DNA from: a bacterium
GTDB taxonomy: Bacteria; Patescibacteriota; Gracilibacteria; JAHISY01
DNA length: 64,000 bases
Reading direction: 5' to 3'
NCBI GenBank assembly: GCA_021779375.1
Contig: JAJYAT010000003.1
Coordinates: 1-64,000, forward strand
A program made the position numbers and the translations under genes. Positions within the stretch are counted from its first letter, which is position 1; each line of letters starts with the position of its first letter. Shown in pieces: positions 23,577 to 29,302 of the stretch. The notes below the pieces were generated by a model. It saw only the letters and a program-made list of their open reading frames with translations. It ran no database searches and had not been told where the DNA came from.

Positions 23577-23582
23577 ATTTTA
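23577..23582 (-). promoter_or_regulatory. -10 box of pnp
   Basis: Minus-strand GGTAAAATGCTCGCG gives a TAAAAT box about 107 bases before the pnp start. A plus-strand TAAAAT at 23595-23600 serves the divergent gene at 23613, so the two promoters overlap back to back. Confidence 0.5.
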
Positions 23583-23612
23583 CCGAAAAAATAGTAAAAT
23601 GAAAACCAAAAT

Positions 23613-24218
23613 ATGGCTGAAAATACCTCTGTTTTCGATCTTATTGTGACGAACAAAGAAGCGATAGAAATCGCGATTAGTTTTGCGACCTTTTTAGTTT
23701 TACTTATAACTTTGATTTGGGTCGTAAAATATACAAAAGAAACTGAGGGAATGAAAAAAGAAATGGTTTTTCAACGATATTTGAGCCTACAACCATTTTT
23801 TTTATTTTTTCATGAATTCGATAGAGGTGTTCATAGGTTATTTTTAAAAAATATAGGGAACGGAGTAGCCTTACATTCAGTAGTCGGGTTCGAGAACGGA
23901 TTGAGAAGAAGTGACAAAAAAGAAATATTTATAAGTGAGTCAAAATTTGACTTGATTAACAAGGATGAATCCAAGTTGGTCGAATTTGATTTTTGGAAAA
24001 CAAGCGATGGTAGCGGCGGCAATGGTTTAAGTAATAACAATGTTTTATTTCCCCCTCCACCACTTGAAGTTTTAGCGGATAAAAATATTGCGTTAACTGC
24101 TGTTGATATAGATTTAGTTGTTGAATATGAAAATATTTTAGGAGATAAGAAATCACAAAAATTTGCAATAAAAAATGGAAAGATAAAAATGGAGAAGAAT
24201 TCCTTTTTTAAAATCTAA
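23613..24218 (+). CDS. AT-rich hypothetical membrane protein
   Basis: Protein of 201 residues. One membrane segment (about 17-39, ISFATFLVLLITLIWVV) is followed by a short charged coil and a soluble domain (about 60-195). It is rich in Asn, Lys and Phe and contains a poly-proline spot (LFPPPPLEV). No family is recognised; the layout resembles small single-span proteins found next to defence or mobile genes, but that is only a resemblance. The base composition is clearly more AT-rich than neighbouring pnp and map, with codons such as ATA, TTA and AAA being common, which suggests recent transfer. It sits 8 bases before map and may now share its transcript. Confidence 0.75.
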   Translation: MAENTSVFDLIVTNKEAIEIAISFATFLVLLITLIWVVKYTKETEGMKKEMVFQRYLSLQPFFLFFHEFDRGVHRLFLKNIGNGVALHSVVGFENGLRRSDKKEIFISESKFDLINKDESKLVEFDFWKTSDGSGGNGLSNNNVLFPPPPLEVLADKNIALTAVDIDLVVEYENILGDKKSQKFAIKNGKIKMEKNSFFKI

Positions 24219-24226
24219 TTTTAAAT

Positions 24227-25000
24227 TTGAGTATTTCAATTAAAAGTCCGGCCGAGATCGAAGTGATGCGCCGCGCGTGCCACATTCAATCCGAAATTTT
24301 GAACCAAGTTTGTGCGGCGGCGAAGGCGGGGATTTCGACGGCTGAGCTGAATGCGCTCGCCGAGAATCTTTGCCGCGAGCGCAAAGTTATTCCCGCGTTC
24401 AAGAACTACCACGGCTTTCCGGCGGCGATTTGCGCCAGCGTGAATGATCACGTCGTGCATGGGATCCCGAGCGCGGAGGAAATTCTCCAAGACGGTGACA
24501 TCATCGCCATCGACTTCGGCGTGATTCTCGAAAAGTTTTACGCCGACGCTTGTCGGACGATCCCGATTGGGCAGGTCTCCGGCGAAGCGGAAAAATTAAT
24601 CGAACGCACACGTGAAAGTTTGTACCGCGGGATTGCCGCGGCGCGCGCCGGCAACACGACCGGACACATCGGTTATGCGGTCGAGGGCTACGTGCGCCAA
24701 TTCGGTTACTCACCGGTACGCGAGACGGTCGGACACGGTATCGGTCACCACTTGCATGAAGATCCCGAAGTGCCGAATTGGGGACGACCGGGGACAGGTA
24801 TCGCGCTGCGTCCGGGGATGACGATTTGTATTGAGCCGATTATCAATCGCGGGACATCTGAAATTTTGACGGAGAAAGATGGTTGGACGACGCGCACGAA
24901 GGACGGCAAATTGTCCGCGCACTTCGAGCATCAAATTTTGATTACCGCAGGCGAGCCGGAAGTGCTGACGAATTGGGACAGTGTAAGTCATAAGTATTAA
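24227..25000 (+). CDS. map: Methionine aminopeptidase type I
   Basis: Removes the initiator methionine from new proteins, 257 residues. All five metal ligands are visible: the two aspartates in IAIDFGVILEKFYADACRT, the histidine in GHGIGHHLHEDP, and the glutamates in CIEPIINRG and AHFEHQILIT. The catalytic histidine in YHGFPAAICASVNDHVVHGIP (residues about 64-84) is also present. The start is taken as TTG at 24227, giving the usual SISIKSPAEIEVMRRA opening; there is no nearby ATG. The last codons (SVSHKY then stop) are made of the ATAAGTCATAAGTATTAA repeat, so the C-terminus has been rewritten by a repeat tract. Confidence 0.94.
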   Translation: MSISIKSPAEIEVMRRACHIQSEILNQVCAAAKAGISTAELNALAENLCRERKVIPAFKNYHGFPAAICASVNDHVVHGIPSAEEILQDGDIIAIDFGVILEKFYADACRTIPIGQVSGEAEKLIERTRESLYRGIAAARAGNTTGHIGYAVEGYVRQFGYSPVRETVGHGIGHHLHEDPEVPNWGRPGTGIALRPGMTICIEPIINRGTSEILTEKDGWTTRTKDGKLSAHFEHQILITAGEPEVLTNWDSVSHKY

Positions 25001-25035
25001 ATCATAAGTCATAAAATTTTTAATACTTAATACTT
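24983..25035. repeat. AAGTCATAAGTATTAA word repeats with dyad
   Basis: Units of AAGTCATAAG and TATTAAATCATAAG run through the map stop codon and are followed by TTAATACTTAATACTTA, which pairs with the earlier TAAGTATTAA. The tract could fold as a weak hairpin and end the map transcript. Confidence 0.65.
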
Positions 25036-25082
25036 ACGCCCGGGTTCTTTATTCTTTTGCCCTAATCCTTTATTCTCTTCGG

Positions 25083-25868
25083 GTGAATTTAATCGAAACG
25101 CAAAAGTTCGCGGAAAAGTTGGCAGTGGCAGCTGGCGAAATTTTGCTGCAGAAATTTGGCAAAACCAAAATCGCTGTGCAAAAAGGCGCGCACGATTTCG
25201 CGACGGATGCGGACATCGCGAGCGAAAAAATGATTATCGCTGCGATTCGGAAAAAATTTCCTGAGCATGACATTCTTGCCGAGGAAAGTTCTAAAAACTA
25301 CCAACCATCAACTAAAAACTGTTGGGTCATCGATCCACTCGACGGCACGAAAAATTTTCACTTCGGTTTGCCGAATTGGTGCGTCTCGATCGCGCTGCAG
25401 GAAAAAGGCAAGTCAGTAATCGGCGTCGTCTATGCGCCGATTACGCGGCAACTTTTTTCCGCACGTCTGGGTGGTGGCGCGAAAGTGAATGGTCAAAAAA
25501 TTACTGTCTCTGCGACGCAGAAAATTTCCGATGCGCTGATCGTCGTCGAGATTCCGCGTCGGCACACTTCCGGCAAACGCTTCAAACAAGATGTAGCCGC
25601 ATTTACAAAATCACTCGAAAAAATTCGGCGCGTGCGCGCCTTCGCTTCGGCGGCCTACGATCTCTGTCTCGTCGCGCGCGGTGCAGCGGACGGCTACCTC
25701 GACTTTTCGCGCAATACCAAGATCTGGGATGTCGCAGCCGGGGAATTAATCGTGCGCGAAGCCGGTGGCAAAATTTCCGATATGACGTTGGCGTATTTGA
25801 AATTTCCCGACATTTCCGTCTTGGCGACGAATGCAAATCTTCACGCACAATTAAAAGCCTTTTTATAG
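25083..25868 (+). CDS. Inositol monophosphatase family phosphatase
   Basis: Protein of 261 residues from a GTG at 25083. Family motifs: FATDADIASEKMI (metal site), DILAEESS (about 63-70), WVIDPLDGTKNFHFGLPNWCVSIAL (residues about 81-105, with the DPLDGT catalytic core) and the C-terminal WDVAAGELIVREAGG. These Mg-dependent enzymes remove phosphate from inositol-1-phosphate, sugar phosphates, NADP or PAP. The residues cannot separate these substrates. It may be co-transcribed with map, from which it is separated by a repeat tract of about 80 bases. Confidence 0.9.
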   Translation: MNLIETQKFAEKLAVAAGEILLQKFGKTKIAVQKGAHDFATDADIASEKMIIAAIRKKFPEHDILAEESSKNYQPSTKNCWVIDPLDGTKNFHFGLPNWCVSIALQEKGKSVIGVVYAPITRQLFSARLGGGAKVNGQKITVSATQKISDALIVVEIPRRHTSGKRFKQDVAAFTKSLEKIRRVRAFASAAYDLCLVARGAADGYLDFSRNTKIWDVAAGELIVREAGGKISDMTLAYLKFPDISVLATNANLHAQLKAFL

Positions 25869-25910
25869 TTAGCGAAACTCCGCTAAAATCTTCGTAATTA
25901 ATTTTTTCCA

Positions 25911-26084
25911 ATGCTCAAAAAAATCTTGGTAATCGCGGCGACAACTTTCCTGCTCGTCGGCTGCGCGGCGAATCAAACCGCCGGTGGTCGGGGCGCGCAA
26001 AATGGTGGTGCAGCAGCTTCGTGTGATGGGACCGGATCTTCGGGTTCGTGTCCGGCGCAGGCTGGTGATTTGCCCTTAAATTAA
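25911..26084 (+). CDS. Small lipoprotein
   Basis: Protein of 57 residues: basic start MLKKI, hydrophobic stretch, lipobox LLVGC (Cys18), then a low-complexity Gly/Ala/Ser-rich mature part with two further cysteines (SCDGTGSSGSC). After lipid attachment only about 40 residues would remain outside. It is similar in its signal to the larger lipoprotein encoded 46 bases downstream. A TAAAAT box lies at 25883-25888. It is too short for standard gene finders but has all the marks of a real lipoprotein. Confidence 0.75.
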   Translation: MLKKILVIAATTFLLVGCAANQTAGGRGAQNGGAAASCDGTGSSGSCPAQAGDLPLN

Positions 26085-26130
26085 TTTGTCTGTAAAAATA
26101 GGACAGAGTTTTTTAATTAATCCCACCCAA

Positions 26131-26601
26131 ATGACCAAAAAAATTTTTGCCATCGCGGCGCTCGCGTTTTTGCTCGTCGGTTGTGGAGCTCGTGAAGAAA
26201 CTCCAATTGCTGGTACGATAAAAACTCCAGAAATAACGGGCGAGGCGAATTCAAATTCGGAGAATATTCCAAATGAGACAAATGCCAGTGCGGCGAAAGA
26301 TATTAAAGTCATCGGTTCATGTAATTCAATGAAAACACACAGCGCTTGCATTGATTACATCGGCTCGGTTTGGACTTGGCAGACGATTGAGCTTAGCTGC
26401 AAGGATGAGGGGATGGTCGCCTCCAAAGAAGCTTGCCCGACGGGCAGCGTCGGCGGCTGCCGTGTCGGTGCGGGTGCAGCGACGGAAATGATTACTCGGT
26501 TCTACAATTCTGGTCCTGAAGCACTTGAACCCGAGAGTGTGCAGTATGCCGCGGCAGCCTGCAGCGCTGCGCTCGGTTCAAGCTGGGTTTCAGGCAATTA
26601 G
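26131..26601 (+). CDS. Lipoprotein of unknown function
   Basis: Protein of 156 residues from the ATG at 26131. The start extending from 26086 is rejected because it puts 15 extra residues before the signal. Signal MTKKIFAIAALAFLLVGC matches the preceding small lipoprotein closely. After a short Thr/Asn-rich linker comes a compact domain with about six cysteines (SCNSMKTHSACIDY, LSCKDEGM, ACPTGSVGGC, AACSAAL), probably disulfide-bonded. No family recognised. A hairpin at 26647-26666 may end the transcript. Confidence 0.8.
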   Translation: MTKKIFAIAALAFLLVGCGAREETPIAGTIKTPEITGEANSNSENIPNETNASAAKDIKVIGSCNSMKTHSACIDYIGSVWTWQTIELSCKDEGMVASKEACPTGSVGGCRVGAGAATEMITRFYNSGPEALEPESVQYAAAACSAALGSSWVSGN

Positions 26602-26646
26602 AGAATTTGCTCGAAAGGCGATTCGCTCGTAAAATTGCGCGGCTCA

Positions 26647-26666
26647 TTTGAGAAGCGTTTCTCAAA
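26647..26666 (+). terminator. Hairpin after the lipoprotein genes
   Basis: TTTGAGAA-GCGT-TTCTCAAA, 8 bp stem, followed by AATAATTGTTTAT. Weak T content, so a modest terminator candidate. Confidence 0.45.
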
Positions 26667-26680
26667 ATAATTGTTTATAT

Positions 26681-26711
26681 TCGGGGGTAGTCCGCCACGG
26701 CGGACGTTCGG
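26681..26711 (+). pseudogene. tRNA-Asn fragment A with D-arm replaced by a palindrome
   Basis: TCGGGGGTA is the tRNA-Asn 5' end with one change. It is followed by GTCCGCCACGGCGGAC (26690-26705) exactly where the D-arm should be, and then GTTCGG, the start of the anticodon stem, after which similarity is lost. The substitution point is the same as in the broken tRNA-Phe copy at 21073. Confidence 0.8.
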
Positions 26712-26737
26712 TTCTCAAATTCAATTCACATTTTTAT

Positions 26738-26785
26738 TCGGGAGTAGCTCAGTGGTAGTCCCGACAAGTCGGGACGGCTGTTAAC
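26738..26785 (+). pseudogene. tRNA-Asn fragment B: 5' half with palindrome insertion
   Basis: The first 21 bases match tRNA-Asn through the D-loop. Then GTCCCGACAAGTCGGGAC (26758-26775) replaces the D-stem 3' side and the start of the anticodon stem. The anticodon loop GGCTGTTAAC follows, and identity stops at 26785. Eight bases later the GIY-YIG gene begins. Confidence 0.85.
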
Positions 26786-26792
26786 GAGATTT

Positions 26793-27065
26793 ATGCCTGT
26801 ATATTATGTTTATCTACTTGAAAACAAAGAAGGAAAAATCTACATTGGTAGCACTCGAGACTTGCCCCAACGTCTAGAAAAACATAACTCTAATAATTAT
26901 CAAAATTGGACAAAAAATAAAGGTCCCTGGATTATTATCTACAGTGAAAAATATGATGACAAAAGAGTTGCTCTGGTAAGAGAGAAATACTTAAAAAGTT
27001 TAAAAGCTGGTCAAAGAATCAAGAAAATTCTTAACATCTCACATTCGGGAGTAGCTCAGTGGTAG
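26793..27065 (+). CDS. GIY-YIG nuclease-fold protein ending inside tRNA-Asn
   Basis: Protein of 90 residues of the YhbQ/UPF0213-like stand-alone GIY-YIG family. YYVYLLENKEGKIYIGST carries the two strands (YVYLL and IYIGST), the catalytic arginine is in TRDLPQRLEKH, and the glutamate is in VALVREKYLKSLKAG. The gene is AT-rich compared with its surroundings. It lies between a truncated 5' half of tRNA-Asn and the intact tRNA-Asn, and its final residues (HSGVAQW) and stop codon (TAG, 27063-27065) are read from the first 21 bases of the intact tRNA. Such genes are often mobile; a tRNA-targeted nuclease or mini-element is inferred. The catalytic residues appear present, so it may be active. Confidence 0.88.
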   Translation: MPVYYVYLLENKEGKIYIGSTRDLPQRLEKHNSNNYQNWTKNKGPWIIIYSEKYDDKRVALVREKYLKSLKAGQRIKKILNISHSGVAQW

Positions 27066-27119
27066 AGCGTTCGGCTGTTAACCGAAATGTCGCGGGTTCG
27101 ATCCCCGCCTCCCGAGCCA
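27045..27119 (+). tRNA. tRNA-Asn (GTT)
   Basis: Complete cloverleaf: acceptor TCGGGAG/CTCCCGA, D-arm GCTC-AGTGGTA-GAGC, anticodon stem TTCGG with loop CTGTTAA (anticodon GTT), T-arm GCGGG-TTCGATC-CCCGC, discriminator G and encoded CCA. Its 5' 21 bases also encode the end of the GIY-YIG protein. Confidence 0.96.
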
Positions 27120-27235
27120 ATCATCCTCTTTGGATTTCCCCACGGAAGAATAGGGGAGTTTTTTCCGGTGTCTAAAACTCTAAATCAGTGATTTTTGTCG
27201 TAAAAAACTTGCCAAATCTGAATAAATTATGCATA

Positions 27236-27259
27236 GAAAGTAATAGAATAAAGATTAAG
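27236..27259 (+). promoter_or_regulatory. Promoter-like motif upstream of amt
   Basis: GAAAGTAATAGAATA then AGATTAAG. A near-identical block lies upstream of the FNR-fusion gene (36275-36300). TAGAAT would serve as the -10. The region 27120-27373 contains no gene; it is AT-rich and would give amt a leader of about 115 bases. Confidence 0.45.
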
Positions 27260-27373
27260 TCAAGATAATTCTCTTAATTTTTTTAAAAAATTGGGATAAG
27301 ATTGTCTCGTTTTTTAAAAATTCGCGTAAATCCATTCCTTTAATTAGAATTTTATTCTTTAATAAAAATTACT

Positions 27374-28669
27374 ATGAAACTCTTTTGGAAAACTGCCTTC
27401 GGTTTGGTCTTCCTGGTTGCCTTGCTGGGAGTTTTTTACATACCCGCGCCGCAGAGCGTGATCGGCGGAGCGAGCAATCCTGCCGATGTCGCGTGGATGC
27501 TCACTGCCACGGCTTTGGTTCTACTCATGACGCCGGGACTTTCTTATTTCTACGGCGGCATGGTCAGCAAGAAGAATGTGATTTCGACGATGCTGCAGAG
27601 CTTCATCGCGATGGGTGTCATCAGTGTCCTGTGGGTGGTCGTCGGATTTTCGCTGGCTTTCGGCGACAGTATCGGCGGAATCATTGGCAATCCGCTGACT
27701 TTCTTCATGTTCAATGGCGTGGGCTTGGAGACGCATCCCGCGCTTGCGCCGACGATTCCGCTAATGCTGTTTGCTTTTTTTCAGCTCAAATTTGCCATCA
27801 TCACACCGGCACTTATCACCGGTGCTTTTGCTGAACGCATGAGATTTTCCTCGTACATTCTCTTCATGGTTTTGTTCACCTTATTCGTCTACACGCCGCT
27901 CGCACACATGACCTGGCATCCCGACGGCTTGCTGCGCCAGCTGGGAGTGCTCGATTTCGCGGGTGGGACAGTGGTGCACATGTCGGCGGGTTTCGCAGCG
28001 CTCGCGGGTGCGATGGTGCTCGGCAGACGCAAATCACATTTGCGCCGAGAAAAAGCCGGACCGGCTTACATTCCTTATGTCTTGCTCGGTACGGGACTGC
28101 TTTGGTTCGGTTGGTTCGGCTTCAATGCTGGCTCGGCGCTCGGTGCCTCAGCCACGGCCGTCCTGGCTTTCGCGACGACGAATACAGCTTCCGCAGCGGC
28201 GGCAATCACTTGGGTTTTTTGGGATGCGGCACTCGGGCGCAAACCCTCGGCACTCGGTGCCTGTATCGGTGCCGTCGTCGGTCTCGTGGCAATCACGCCA
28301 GCGGCGGGATTCGTCACCGTCGGTCAAAGTATTTTCATTGGCTTTATCGCGAGCATGGTTAGCAATTTCGCTGTGGCTTGGCGCTCGAAAACCAATTTGG
28401 ACGACACACTCGATGTCTTTCCTTGTCATGGTCTCGGTGGTGTCGTCGGCATGATCGCGACGGGAATTTTCGCCAAAGACGTGGGTTTGATTTACGGCAA
28501 GACCGCGACTTTCGAAATTCACATCATTGCGTTGATTGGCGTTGCCGCTTTTGCTTTCGTCGCTTCTTACTTGCTTTTCAAAATTACGAATCTGATCAAG
28601 CCGCTTCGTGTCAGCGAGGAACAGGAAGAGCTCGGTCTCGACCTCAGTCAGCACGGGGAAGCGGTGTAG
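27374..28669 (+). CDS. amt: Ammonium transporter
   Basis: Amt/Mep/Rh-family ammonium channel of the cytoplasmic membrane, 431 residues. A cleavable-looking N-terminal helix precedes the eleven core helices. Visible signatures: ADVAWMLTATALVLLMTPGLSYFYGGM, FVYTPLAHMTWHPDG, LDFAGGTVVHMSAGFAALAGAMVLGRRK and DVFPCHGLGGVVGMIATGIFA. The last holds one of the twin pore histidines, and the FAGGTVVH block holds the other conserved region. No glnK gene is next to it, so the usual PII control is not evident. Ammonium uptake is unusual for a lineage with few biosynthetic genes. The gene is followed by GTCATTGG word repeats. Confidence 0.95.
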   Translation: MKLFWKTAFGLVFLVALLGVFYIPAPQSVIGGASNPADVAWMLTATALVLLMTPGLSYFYGGMVSKKNVISTMLQSFIAMGVISVLWVVVGFSLAFGDSIGGIIGNPLTFFMFNGVGLETHPALAPTIPLMLFAFFQLKFAIITPALITGAFAERMRFSSYILFMVLFTLFVYTPLAHMTWHPDGLLRQLGVLDFAGGTVVHMSAGFAALAGAMVLGRRKSHLRREKAGPAYIPYVLLGTGLLWFGWFGFNAGSALGASATAVLAFATTNTASAAAAITWVFWDAALGRKPSALGACIGAVVGLVAITPAAGFVTVGQSIFIGFIASMVSNFAVAWRSKTNLDDTLDVFPCHGLGGVVGMIATGIFAKDVGLIYGKTATFEIHIIALIGVAAFAFVASYLLFKITNLIKPLRVSEEQEELGLDLSQHGEAV

Positions 28670-28757
28670 AGTCATTGAATCATTGGTTCGGAGGGTCAGC
28701 GGGTCATTGGTTCGGAGGGTCGTTGGGTCATTAGGTCAGTGGTTCGGTTGGTGATAG
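28670..28757. repeat. GGTCATTGGTTCGGAGG word repeats after amt
   Basis: Three to four degenerate units (GTCATTGGTTCGGAGG, GTCAGCGGGTCATTGG, GTCGTTGGGTCATTAGG). The related tract after the subtilase (36103-36171) is also followed by the same conserved block. Confidence 0.7.
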
Positions 28758-28780
28758 GTTGTCAATGAAACGTGTCTCGG

Positions 28781-28860
28781 TTGACAATGAAAGACACGCG
28801 AAAGAAGCTTTTGCTTCGAGATAATTTTCAAGCAGGATTGTAGGACAAAAACGCTTGGCG
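28781..28860 (+). ncRNA. Conserved hairpin block, copy 1 (possible structured RNA)
   Basis: TGACAATGAAAGACAC, then hairpin GAAGC-TTTT-GCTTC, then ATAATTTTC and GCAGGATTG. Copy 2 at 36171-36235 keeps the flanking words but has a different stem (GCAGT-CGAA-ACTGC). A conserved pairing with changed bases suggests selection on structure. It lies in the 500-base gap between amt and the giant surface-protein gene. Confidence 0.4.
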
Positions 28861-29025
28861 ACTCTTTTTATACGCATGTACGTTTTTTGACTCAAAATTT
28901 TTCAATTTCCCCTAAGAATAATATTTGTATTCAAAAAAAGCGATTCTAACGAATTTTGCGCTTAAATCTGACCTTTATGCCACGGCGTAAAACATGGAGA
29001 GTACTTTTTTTGTACACTTTAAACA

Positions 29026-29054
29026 TTGACAGTGATTTTCGCGAACTCCATAAT
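29026..29054 (+). promoter_or_regulatory. Strong promoter of the giant surface protein
   Basis: TTGACA (29026-29031), 17-base spacer, CATAAT (29049-29054): the best housekeeping promoter in the window. The predicted start near 29061 leaves a leader of about 110 bases to the ATG at 29174 or 240 bases to 29303. Confidence 0.8.
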
Positions 29055-29302
29055 CGTGGTCTATTTTTAGATTGCAATTAAAGTATTGTAATCAAACATT
29101 AATAATCATCCAGTTATCTTGGTACGCGGCGGCTAAATCTTCCTTCCTTTTTCCACCCCTTAACCCCTCTACCATGAGACATCACCAGTCCTCATTATCC
29201 GCAGCGGTGTCGCGAGGAAGGGTGCTGAAGAAGCCACTCAGGCTCAAGTCTGGAGTTTTCCGAAATGGAATTAATTACTTTCTAAATTTAACCCTCCCTA
29301 AA

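Larger units (their letters stand above)
26738..27119 (+). mobile_element. Putative GIY-YIG / tRNA-Asn mini-element
   Basis: The unit consists of a tRNA-Asn 5' half with palindrome, an AT-rich GIY-YIG gene and an intact tRNA-Asn. Short inverted words GAGAT (26786-26790) and ATCTC (27036-27040) lie at the inner ends. The arrangement looks like insertion at a tRNA anticodon loop with restoration of a whole tRNA on one side. Boundaries and mobility are inferred. Confidence 0.45.

Noticed and set aside
23471-23656. N-terminal extension of PNPase
   Set aside because: It translates a REP-like hairpin and crosses the predicted promoter; the family start fits the ATG at 23468-23470.
26738-27119. Group I intron in tRNA-Asn carrying a GIY-YIG homing endonuclease
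   Set aside because: The downstream part is a whole tRNA including its 5' end, not just the 3' half, and the 259 bases between are almost all coding, too short for a group I core.
29072-29302. Start of the giant surface protein at 29072
   Set aside because: It begins close to the predicted transcription start with no ATG, and adds non-signal residues before two better ATGs.
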